Shown: in pieces, positions 1-5,295 of the stretch
Numbering within the stretch: the stretch's first letter is position 1
Layout: each line of letters opens with the position of its first letter
Assembly (NCBI GenBank): GCA_021852135.1
Contig: JAJZOB010000046.1
Coordinates: forward strand, 1-6,037
DNA length: 6,037 nt
Source of the DNA: Nanobdellota archaeon
GTDB taxonomy: Archaea > Nanoarchaeota > Nanoarchaeia > Parvarchaeales > Parvarchaeaceae
Direction: 5' to 3'
The notes under the pieces: generated by a model
Database searches by the model: none
What the model was told of the DNA's origin: nothing
What the model saw: only the letters and a program-made list of their open reading frames with translations
Made by a program: the position numbers and the translations under genes

Positions 1-171
1 AGTGCTGTGGCAATTGAAGAAAACAACAAAAAAGAAGTGATGAGCGCATTCAGATATTTACCGTTAAATGTATTAGATAAAAAACTGTTTAAAAGGGTTA
101 TTCTATCAATTCTTTTTATTCTTGGTTCAAAATATCCTTACAGAATATTAACTAGAAACTTTTCTAGGTGA
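1..171 (+). CDS. C-terminal tail of an unidentified protein, possibly from the glycan locus (5' end outside window)
   Basis: Frame 1 is open from the first base to a TGA at 169-171, giving 56 residues with no start codon in a believable place, so the gene begins upstream of the window. The tail is basic and ends in a hydrophobic stretch (VILSILFILG) followed by KYPYRILTRNF. Such tails occur in family 2 glycosyltransferases and in small methyltransferases of surface-polysaccharide loci, but I cannot assign a family from 56 residues. The last few codons overlap, in another frame, a remnant of GDP-mannose dehydratase starting near 152-164. The natural C-terminus may therefore have been replaced when two broken genes were joined. 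The glycan-related guess rests mainly on the neighbours and is inference. Confidence 0.5.
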   Translation, partial: SAVAIEENNKKEVMSAFRYLPLNVLDKKLFKRVILSILFILGSKYPYRILTRNFSR

Positions 172-277
172 TTATTCAAAAGCGAAAAGAGTACTTGGAT
201 GGAAACCAAAAACTAAATTTAAAGATTTAGTTAAAATAATGGTAGAAAACGATATTAACAAACTTAAAATTAAGTAA
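152..277 (+). pseudogene. GDP-mannose 4,6-dehydratase remnant, last ~40 codons
   Basis: Reading from 152 to the TAA at 275-277 gives a 41-residue peptide containing LGDYSKAKRVLGWKPKTKF and then LVKIMVENDI. This matches the C-terminal signature of GDP-mannose 4,6-dehydratases (LxGDxSKAKxxLGWxPKxxFxxLVxxMVxxD), extended short-chain dehydrogenases that make GDP-4-keto-6-deoxymannose for deoxysugar synthesis. Nothing of the ~300 preceding residues is present (Rossmann GxxGxxG, YxxxK catalytic motif). The frame is closed by a TAA at 149-151, and the upstream bases encode an unrelated protein tail in another frame. It is a 5'-deleted, non-functional remnant. The family call is firm because the motif is distinctive. 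That it is untranslated is inferred from the absence of a start codon. Confidence 0.72.
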
Positions 278-326
278 TACGTCCGTAATTATAATTATAT
301 TGTATTTATAAGCTTAATTTGTTTAA

Positions 327-794
327 ATCTACAAGGCCAAAGTCTATACATTTGAGCCGTTGCCTGAAAACTTCAAGGAAATCTTGGAAAATATCAAGCT
401 TAATGGGTTGAATGAACAACAGATAAAGGCCTTTAATGTAGCTTTGGGAAATAAAAACAATACTGCAAGGATAAGCTACAGCGGAGAAATGGCGAACAAT
501 ATCGGCAAAGGTAAAAAGATAGAAATGACCTTTAAAACACTGGACAGCTATAAACTTAAGCCAGACCTTATGAAAATAGACGTTGAAGGTTTTGAGCTTG
601 AGGTTTTGGAAGGAGCAGTTAAAACGATTAAAAGATATCATCCAAAAATAATCATAGAAACGCACAGCAGGGACTTAGAAAAAAAGGCTAAGAAATTCCT
701 TTCATCTTTTAACTATACCGTAAAGCATGAGGGCCGTTCCGCTTACAATGTAAATGATAAGTTTGACAAGGTAACGAATTTATTTTTTGAATGA
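327..794 (+). pseudogene. FkbM-family SAM-dependent methyltransferase, N-terminally truncated
   Basis: The frame is open from just after a TAA at 324-326 to a TGA at 792-794 (155 codons). It begins abruptly with KVYTFEPLPENF, the conserved FkbM-family block that follows strand 2 of the methyltransferase fold. It continues with ILENIKLNGL, LMKIDVEGFELEVLEGA and PKIIIETH, all typical of the family, and a normal C-terminus. FkbM-family enzymes O-methylate sugars or other hydroxyl groups and are usually about 230-280 residues. The missing N-terminal part carries the glycine-rich SAM motif I (D-x-GAN-x-G), and I found no trace of it in any frame of 278-326. A TTG at 360-362 could serve as a start, but it lies inside the conserved block, so the product would lack the cofactor site. 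Best read as a decayed gene of the glycan locus. A TATA-like stretch near 301-311 has no matching start codon. Confidence 0.78.
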
Positions 795-809
795 TAACTT
801 AAATTAGCA

Positions 810-1202
810 TCAATTTTTATGCTCATGTTTTTTCTTATTTTTTATTAAATTAGAATTTTCATTAATGGTAAAGCTATATATTATAGATAAAATAATAGCT
901 ATAAGACTTAAATAAAGTTCTAAATTGCCTTGAGTTTGTAATGCGCCGACATTTTTACTAATATTTTGCAGACTGCTATTTATTAAATTTAAATCTGACT
1001 TTATTACTGATAAATCAGAATTTACTAACATTAGAAATATAACATTCACAATTATTAAGATAGCAAAACTTATTAAGATTAGTGTCAATATATCTAATTT
1101 TTTCTCTATTCTCTTAACTTCCGTTACGCTTTTATGCTCTGAAACATCCAATTTTTCTAATTCTTTGGTTAAAGGGTTATTATGAGAAGGTTTCTGTTCC
1201 AT
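810..1202 (-). CDS. Small two-helix membrane protein of unknown function
   Basis: The 130-residue protein starts with an ATG at 1202. It has a charged N-terminus (residues 1-34), a strong membrane helix (about 36-60), a polar linker of about 30 residues rich in S, N, L, I and K that could form a short coiled coil (61-92), and a second helix (about 93-112). It ends in a lysine/histidine-rich tail (KNKKKHEHKN). The charges suggest both ends lie in the cytoplasm and the linker outside. The gene overlaps the 3' end of the upstream 255-residue membrane-protein gene by 23 bp in a different frame. No ribosome-binding site is visible before the ATG, so co-transcription and coupled translation are likely. 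I do not recognise a family. The paired gene suggests the two products act together in the envelope, but this is inference. Confidence 0.68.
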   Translation of the reverse strand: MEQKPSHNNPLTKELEKLDVSEHKSVTEVKRIEKKLDILTLILISFAILIIVNVIFLMLVNSDLSVIKSDLNLINSSLQNISKNVGALQTQGNLELYLSLIAIILSIIYSFTINENSNLIKNKKKHEHKN

Positions 1203-1947
1203 ATATATTTACAGTTTCACTAAGCCAATCATAAGCACAAAATTCAAATATTTCCCCACCTTCAGCATAGAAAGAACCTGCACCATTGGATGCATCAGAT
1301 GAGTAAACACTACCGCTTTGATTTATTACGGAAAAAGTAACGCTTCCGCCATTATTAGTTGCCCAGTTAAAATTTACTGTACCCGAGTTACCAAATTCAT
1401 AGTCTGTACAATTAGAGGATAGAACGGAACCTGGATTGTTTATCTGCAAGTTAAATTGAATTGGTTGTGGATTAAAGATAGAACCTGCCCCAGAATTGGA
1501 CAGTATAACTGCTACAACAATTACTATTACAATTACTAGTAAAAAAACAAATGCTGCTAGTCTTCCCTTAGTTGAGAAATTAATAAATTTTCTGTGAGTG
1601 GAAGACATTAAGTTACTACCATGAAAGTGCTTTTCAGAAGAACCAACAGAATTTTTATTCTTATTCGATAACTTGGATTTTTCGTGTTTTTGATTATCCG
1701 AAGCAATTCCACCATATATAAGAAAGGGTATGCCTAATAGTACAATTATTATTCCAATTATGTAAATAGCATTACCTAATTGTACCTGTGGATTATTCGA
1801 ACTACTCGCGCTAGCGGATATTGTTATTCCTAATATAGAAACGCTTGAAGAAGCTGCCGCAGAATTTATTATATACTGCCCAAATATAATAAGGATTAAC
1901 CCAAAAATAATTAATGATACGCCTGCTGCTAGATAATTTCTTTTCAT
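1180..1947 (-). CDS. Three-helix membrane protein with C-terminal extracellular beta-rich domain, unknown function
   Basis: 255 residues, ATG at 1947. Visible segments in order: membrane helix 1 (about 6-28), a Ser/Ala-rich outer loop (29-57), helix 2 (58-82), a basic Ser/Lys/His-rich cytoplasmic linker (83-129), and helix 3 made almost entirely of V, I, L and A (about 130-150). The last segment is an external domain of about 100 residues rich in G, S, N, T and aromatics, with two cysteines (C180, C237) that could form a disulfide. Its pattern (GTVNFNW, GGSVTFSV, GSFYAEGGEIFEFCAYD) is that of a small beta-sandwich like those anchored on many archaeal surface proteins; any relation to GOLD/emp24-type domains is only a resemblance. 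The first 82 residues could be a separate two-helix module fused to an anchored beta domain. A TATA-like box 27 nt upstream supports the start as leaderless. The 130-residue gene follows with a 23-bp overlap. Confidence 0.75.
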   Translation of the reverse strand: MKRNYLAAGVSLIIFGLILIIFGQYIINSAAASSSVSILGITISASASSSNNPQVQLGNAIYIIGIIIVLLGIPFLIYGGIASDNQKHEKSKLSNKNKNSVGSSEKHFHGSNLMSSTHRKFINFSTKGRLAAFVFLLVIVIVIVVAVILSNSGAGSIFNPQPIQFNLQINNPGSVLSSNCTDYEFGNSGTVNFNWATNNGGSVTFSVINQSGSVYSSDASNGAGSFYAEGGEIFEFCAYDWLSETVNIYGTETFS

Positions 1948-1968
1948 TAGATGTCTAAGATAGAATGT

Positions 1969-1980
1969 TATTTAAATATT
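1969..1980 (-). promoter_or_regulatory. TATA-like box for the 255-residue membrane-protein gene
   Basis: On the minus strand the sequence reads AATATTTAAATA, centred about 27 nt before the ATG at 1947, the usual archaeal distance from TATA box to transcription start. No Shine-Dalgarno sequence lies between. Transcription would then start at or beside the A of the ATG, giving a leaderless message. Supported by position and composition only. Confidence 0.5.
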
Positions 1981-2026
1981 TTAACTGACAACTTATTACA
2001 TAAACAATTGAAATTATCATAGTATT

Positions 2027-2131
2027 TCTTGTTATGACGAAGGTTTTTGGTAAATCTGCTATGAAATAGCCTTTTTCATTTATCTTTTCTCTTAATAGAT
2101 CGGCTTCTGCAAACTTCTTTTCCTTTCTTTT
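2027..2131 (-). pseudogene. Orphan remnant of the cysS 3' end (35 codons); left copy of a direct repeat
   Basis: Read on the minus strand, this segment encodes KRKEKKFAEADLLREK, then INEKGYFIADLPKTFVITR. This is the C-terminal tail of cysteinyl-tRNA synthetase, matching residues 429-463 of the intact cysS in this window with only three differences (S to A, S to L, N to K). At the DNA level 90 of 104 aligned bases (2028-2131 against 3818-3921) are identical, in the same orientation and with a constant offset of 1790 bp. Upstream the frame meets a stop at 2132-2134. Downstream the clear match ends after the ITR codons, so this is a fragment without a start. It is one flank of the AbiE operon. 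The rest of the 310-bp gap 1948-2257 holds only promoter signals and no gene I can support. Confidence 0.88.
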
Positions 2132-2203
2132 TTACACAATATCGAAAAAGCTAATGAACGTATCTTACCGCCGTTTTTACATGTTTTATTATAATAGTAT
2201 ATT

Positions 2204-2221
2204 GTTAACAAAATTGTTAAC
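2204..2221. promoter_or_regulatory. Inverted-repeat operator upstream of the AbiE operon
   Basis: The sequence GTTAACAA-AA-TTGTTAAC is a perfect 8-bp inverted repeat with a 2-bp spacer. It can also be seen as two ATTGTTAAC copies 12 bp apart (2201-2209 and 2213-2221). It ends about 9 bp before the TATA-like box, so a bound protein would hinder TBP/TFB. AbiEi antitoxins of studied bacterial systems repress their own operon by binding inverted repeats in the promoter, so AbiEi is the obvious candidate ligand. That assignment is inference. Confidence 0.6.
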
Positions 2222-2228
2222 GATAAGA

Positions 2229-2240
2229 TATTTATATAAA
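2229..2240 (+). promoter_or_regulatory. TATA-like box of the AbiE operon
   Basis: TATTTATATAAA is centred about 24 nt before the ATG at 2258, with no Shine-Dalgarno sequence between. Transcription is expected to start at or next to the start codon, giving a leaderless mRNA. It lies just downstream of the inverted repeat at 2204-2221. Confidence 0.55.
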
Positions 2241-2257
2241 GAAACGCTAAGACTGTT

Positions 2258-2953
2258 ATGAATATGTATGAAATAGCAAAGGATCTTGAAAAAAGGGATA
2301 AAAAAGTGTTTTCGTTGGCAGAATTATCAGTTTTGACGGGTTTAAACCCAAGAAGCGCAAGTGTGCTACTAAATAGAATGGCTAAAAAGCAGCTTATTTA
2401 CAAGATTGAAAGGGGAAAATTCTCATTGAGCGATAATCCTTTCATTGTAGCATCTAATGTAGTTTACCCTGCGTATATATCATTTAGCTCTGCCTTTTAT
2501 GTGTACGGTTTATTAGAACAGGTTATAGACAAGATATATGTAGCGACTTCAATGAAAACGAAAAATAGAGATTTCAATGGGACAAAAGTCATCTTTGTAA
2601 AAATACCTGAAAAGCTTGTATTCGGCTTCAAAAAGATTGCTTATGGCGGAGGGACAATAGCAATAGCCGAAAAAGAAAAGGCATTCATAGATTCGCTTGC
2701 TTACACAAGGTATGTAAGGATTAATTTCCTAGATTCAATAATCAAGGACATGGATAAAAATCTGCTTGAGAAATACGCAGAAATGACAAATATTGAAGCC
2801 GTTAAAAGGCGTTTGGGCTTCCTACTAGAAAAAAACGGTATTGAAACCAATATAAAAATCAAGGGCAAAACTGTGTATAAGCTGAATCCTTCCATAAAGA
2901 ACAGAGGAATTTTAAATACAAAGTGGAAACTGTATGCAAATGAGGAGTTATGA
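2258..2953 (+). CDS. AbiEi-family antitoxin / transcriptional repressor (type IV toxin-antitoxin)
   Basis: 231 residues. Residues about 4-56 form a winged helix-turn-helix (FSLAELSVLTGLNPRSASVLLNRM region, then IYKIERGKF as the wing). It is followed by the AbiEi family block YPAYISFSSAFYVYGL (70-85), the strand DKIYVATS (91-98), and the conserved IAEKEKAFIDSLAY (136-149). The C-terminal part (about 180-231) probably carries the toxin-neutralising function. AbiEi proteins bind the promoter and repress the operon; in type IV systems they also counter the toxin without stable protein-protein binding. The gene is directly followed by the AbiEii toxin with an ATGA overlap at 2950-2953. ATG 2258 fits the TATA spacing; an ATG two codons later (2264) is a possible alternative. 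The family call is strong from domain order plus partner. Confidence 0.9.
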   Translation: MNMYEIAKDLEKRDKKVFSLAELSVLTGLNPRSASVLLNRMAKKQLIYKIERGKFSLSDNPFIVASNVVYPAYISFSSAFYVYGLLEQVIDKIYVATSMKTKNRDFNGTKVIFVKIPEKLVFGFKKIAYGGGTIAIAEKEKAFIDSLAYTRYVRINFLDSIIKDMDKNLLEKYAEMTNIEAVKRRLGFLLEKNGIETNIKIKGKTVYKLNPSIKNRGILNTKWKLYANEEL

Positions 2954-3705
2954 TTAGCGGGGAAACGTTGCTGAAAATCGCAAAAATGGAGGGGTTAAAG
3001 CCATATCAAGAGGAGAAAAAATACATACAAACGCTTATTTTAAGGGCGATATCAAATTCAGCCTCTTTGGTATTCAAGGGTGGAACCGCGCTATTCCTTT
3101 TGTATGGGCTGAACAGATTCAGTGAGGATCTTGATTTTACTGCAACTTCTAACCTTGATTTTACAGGGCTTTTGAAAGAAGTTTCTGATTCTCTTCAACT
3201 AATGAATATAAGAAATGAAACAATGGAATACGATAGCATTGCCGGTTTTAGCGGTAGAATAAAAGCATACGGGCCGTTGAATTCAAATGAAAGGGATGCA
3301 TGCTTTGTTAAAATAGACATAAGCACTAGGGAAAAAATCTCTTTGAAAGCAGATCTCAAAGAAATAGATAGTAACTTTCCCGATTTACTTCCTTTTTCTT
3401 TACAGGTGATGAACGAAGCGGAGATATTGGCAGAAAAGACAAGAGCGGTCATAACAAGAAACCAGGCAAGAGACGTATACGACCTTTATTTTCTCTTAAA
3501 AAAGGGCATAAAATTTGATGTTTCCCTTTCAAACAAAAAGCTTGAATACTACAAATTAAAATTCTCAATTGAATTGCTAGAAAAAAGCCTTGAAAAAAAG
3601 AAAGATATATGGAAGCAGGAGCTTAACCCAATACTAATTGGAAACCTGCCTGATTTCAATGATGTGAAATCATTAATAATTGAAAAGGTGACATCTTTTC
3701 ATTGA
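2950..3705 (+). CDS. AbiEii-family nucleotidyltransferase toxin (type IV toxin-antitoxin)
   Basis: 251 residues. The nucleotidyltransferase core is clear: VFKGGTALFLLYGLNRFSED (41-60), with GGT at 44-46 and the metal-binding pair D60/D62 after R56 and S58. D123 in VKIDIS (120-125) is a candidate third carboxylate. The AbiEii motif EILAEKTRAVITRNQARD (158-175) is followed by VYDLYFLL, with K163, R165, R170, R174, D175 and D178 as the usual conserved residues. Family members transfer nucleotides (studied homologues modify tRNA acceptor ends) and stop growth when unopposed, aborting phage or plasmid spread. Length and motifs are complete, so the enzyme should be active; its substrate here is unknown. 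The start overlaps the antitoxin stop (ATGA), with a weak GAGG at 2942-2945, so translation is probably coupled. The 96-bp gap to the convergent cysS (3706-3801) holds no gene. Confidence 0.92.
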   Translation: MISGETLLKIAKMEGLKPYQEEKKYIQTLILRAISNSASLVFKGGTALFLLYGLNRFSEDLDFTATSNLDFTGLLKEVSDSLQLMNIRNETMEYDSIAGFSGRIKAYGPLNSNERDACFVKIDISTREKISLKADLKEIDSNFPDLLPFSLQVMNEAEILAEKTRAVITRNQARDVYDLYFLLKKGIKFDVSLSNKKLEYYKLKFSIELLEKSLEKKKDIWKQELNPILIGNLPDFNDVKSLIIEKVTSFH

Positions 3706-3801
3706 TGAATTTATGTTATTACGGCGCATATTGAATGCTTGAGTTTTCTAAGTATATTTAATGGTATTATAAACTTAACTTATGAACTGCAATGGAAAAG
3801 A

Positions 3802-5205
3802 TTACTCTAAATATCCCCTTGTTATGACGAAGGTGTTTGGTAAATCGGCAATGAAATAGCCTTTTTCGTTTATCTTTTCTCTAAGCGAATCCGCCTCAGA
3901 AAACTTCTTTTCCTTCCTTTTGTTTTCACGTTCTTCCGCCAAATCGATTATTTCCCCTGGGATTTCATAGTCTATGTATGCACCTAAAAACTCATTCATC
4001 TTGCTGATGGCATTTGAAAGATAGGAGAACTCCTTTTTGTCAACCTTTCCTTTCTTTGTCTTTTCATCCGCCAAATCCAGCAGTGCAAGAAAGCTCTGCA
4101 ATGCTTCATGCGTGTTTAGGTCGTTGTTCACAGCCTCCTTGAATTTCTTCAGTTCTCTTTCAACTTTCTCCTTAGTCTGTATCCTTGAATAACTGTCCTC
4201 TTTTTCCTCGTATTTCTCTGTTTTGTTCAATGCTTTTACAGATAAATCTATTTTTGCAAGCAGTTTCTCGTATTTTTTTAGGTTTTCAAAGTTGAAGTCC
4301 AATTTGTTCCTGTAATTGCTGTCTATTACCATTAACCTAAAAGACAGTGGGTTGAAGCCCTGCTTTTCTATATCCCTTAAAGTGTAGAAATTGCCCAAAG
4401 ATTTAGACATTTTCTGGCCGTTTACTAGCAAATGTTCGCCATGAAGCCAATAATCAACAAATTTTTGCTTGCTGTAGCTTTCGCTTTGCGCTATCTCATT
4501 CTCATGATGCGGAAATATAAGATCAACAGCTCCGCAGTGTACATCGATTGTTTTGCCTAGATACTTCATTGACATAGCTGAGCATTCAATATGCCAGCCT
4601 GGCCTGCCCTTCTTGAGCTTTCCTTCCCAGTAAACATTTCCGTCATTCTCATCCCAATACTTCCATAAAGCGAAATCAGATGCATTTTCCTTGTCATATT
4701 CATCGTTCTTTATCCTTGAGTAGTTGCCGTCAACCTTCATTCCAGATAACTTGCCGTAATCCCTGAACTTTGATACGTTGAAGTATATTCCGTCTTCAGC
4801 TTCATAAGCATATCCTTCCTTCAACAGTTTAACGATTATTTTCTGCATTTCAGCTATGTTATCCGTAGCTTTCGTAAACTTTGTGTCCATCTCTATGTTT
4901 AGTTTGCTTAAGTCCTCCATGAAGTACTTTGTGTAAAGCTCTGTGTATTCCTTTAAAGAAACATGGCTTTCCATTGATTTCCTTATCGTTTTGTCATCAA
5001 CGTCGGTAATGTTCATGACGTGCTTTACCTTGTAATCATTGAGTTTAAAGGCTCTTTTTATTAGGTCATAGAATATGAAAGTTCTTAGGTTTCCGATATG
5101 GACATAATTGTAAACCGTTGGGCCGCAGGTGTATACTGTCACCAACCCATCTTTCAATGGCTTGAATTCCTCTACTCTTTTGCTCAAGGTATTATAAAGC
5201 TTCAT
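3802..5205 (-). CDS. cysS: Cysteinyl-tRNA synthetase
   Basis: A 467-residue class I synthetase that charges tRNA-Cys with cysteine in the cytoplasm; full length for the family (E. coli 461). Numbering from the ATG at 5205: CGPTVYNYVHIGN has C27 and the HIGH-type motif HIGN at 36-39; WHIECSAMS has C208; IFPHHENEIAQS has H233 and E237. Together C27, C208, H233 and E237 form the expected zinc site that selects cysteine. KMSKS is at 265-269, and the helical anticodon-binding domain follows. I prefer ATG 5205 over the GTG at 5211 because the TATA-like box at 5225-5234 lies about 25 nt from the ATG but only 19 from the GTG, and the family usually begins with xxKxYNTL. Its last ~35 codons (3817-3921) are repeated at 2027-2131 beyond the AbiE operon, so the present C-terminus may be a replacement. 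All catalytic parts look intact. Confidence 0.97.
   Translation of the reverse strand: MKLYNTLSKRVEEFKPLKDGLVTVYTCGPTVYNYVHIGNLRTFIFYDLIKRAFKLNDYKVKHVMNITDVDDKTIRKSMESHVSLKEYTELYTKYFMEDLSKLNIEMDTKFTKATDNIAEMQKIIVKLLKEGYAYEAEDGIYFNVSKFRDYGKLSGMKVDGNYSRIKNDEYDKENASDFALWKYWDENDGNVYWEGKLKKGRPGWHIECSAMSMKYLGKTIDVHCGAVDLIFPHHENEIAQSESYSKQKFVDYWLHGEHLLVNGQKMSKSLGNFYTLRDIEKQGFNPLSFRLMVIDSNYRNKLDFNFENLKKYEKLLAKIDLSVKALNKTEKYEEKEDSYSRIQTKEKVERELKKFKEAVNNDLNTHEALQSFLALLDLADEKTKKGKVDKKEFSYLSNAISKMNEFLGAYIDYEIPGEIIDLAEERENKRKEKKFSEADSLREKINEKGYFIADLPNTFVITRGYLE
3817..3921 (-). repeat. Right copy of the cysS-tail direct repeat, inside intact cysS
   Basis: The segment encodes the final conserved part of cysteinyl-tRNA synthetase up to ...FVITR, and pairs with the orphan copy at 2027-2131 in the same orientation. 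The match begins sharply at the CTTGTTATGACGAAGG block (3818) and ends at 3921; beyond this, the left copy runs into a stop codon and unrelated sequence. Fourteen of 104 bases differ, mostly at synonymous positions. Confidence 0.88.
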
Positions 5206-5224
5206 AAACACTAATCTTTTTCAA

Positions 5225-5234
5225 TAAATATAAA
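5225..5234 (-). promoter_or_regulatory. TATA-like box of cysS
   Basis: The minus strand reads TTTATATTTA, centred about 25 nt before the ATG at 5205, with no Shine-Dalgarno sequence between. It predicts a leaderless transcript and argues against the GTG at 5211 as the start. It shares the 90-bp intergenic space 5206-5295 with the divergent promoter of the next gene. Confidence 0.55.
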
Positions 5235-5264
5235 CTATAATTTTAAGCATAGATAAAAGTTAAG

Positions 5265-5274
5265 ATTAAATAAT
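5265..5274 (+). promoter_or_regulatory. TATA-like box of the four-helix membrane-protein gene
   Basis: ATTAAATAAT is centred about 26 nt before the ATG at 5296. No Shine-Dalgarno sequence is seen. It is weaker than the cysS box because the whole region is AT-rich, but the spacing matches the other genes in the window. Confidence 0.42.
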
Positions 5275-5295
5275 AAGGACTGGCATTATTGTATT

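Larger units (their letters stand above)
2028..3921. mobile_element. Candidate AbiE cassette bounded by direct repeats of the cysS 3' end
   Basis: Two same-orientation copies of the cysS tail (2028-2131 and 3818-3921) enclose a complete AbiEi/AbiEii operon with its own promoter and operator, and no other gene. The repeat unit is the very end of a housekeeping gene. This is the arrangement left when DNA integrates into a gene's 3' end and brings a replacement tail that keeps the gene intact. No integrase, transposase or terminal inverted repeat is present, so if it moved it did so with help from elsewhere or by homologous recombination. The repeat is seen directly; the insertion history is inferred. 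The exact element ends are not resolved: one repeat unit plus the spacer is 1790 bp. Confidence 0.55.

Noticed and set aside
306..665. 119-residue open frame on the minus strand
   Set aside because: It lies antisense to the FkbM-like frame, whose family motifs are unmistakable, and its protein shows no family features; a shadow frame.
806..823. Small hairpin AGCAT-8 nt-ATGCT between the FkbM remnant and the minus-strand 130-residue gene
   Set aside because: Five-base arms in AT-rich DNA, overlapping the end of a coding region and without a following T tract; likely chance.
2154..2261. 35-codon open frame on the plus strand across the AbiE promoter
   Set aside because: It runs through the operator and TATA box and overlaps the AbiEi start; its composition is just translated AT-rich DNA. 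A leader peptide cannot be excluded but nothing supports it.
2701..2895. 64-residue open frame on the minus strand
   Set aside because: Antisense to the AbiEi gene, with no supporting motif or promoter.
3195..3452. 85-residue open frame on the minus strand
   Set aside because: Antisense to the AbiEii toxin gene; chance open frame.
3706..3801. Gap between the convergent AbiEii and cysS genes searched for a terminator or small RNA
   Set aside because: Only short T runs and AT-rich sequence are seen; no stable hairpin, and the TATA-like TTATAAAC near 3768 leads to no credible gene.
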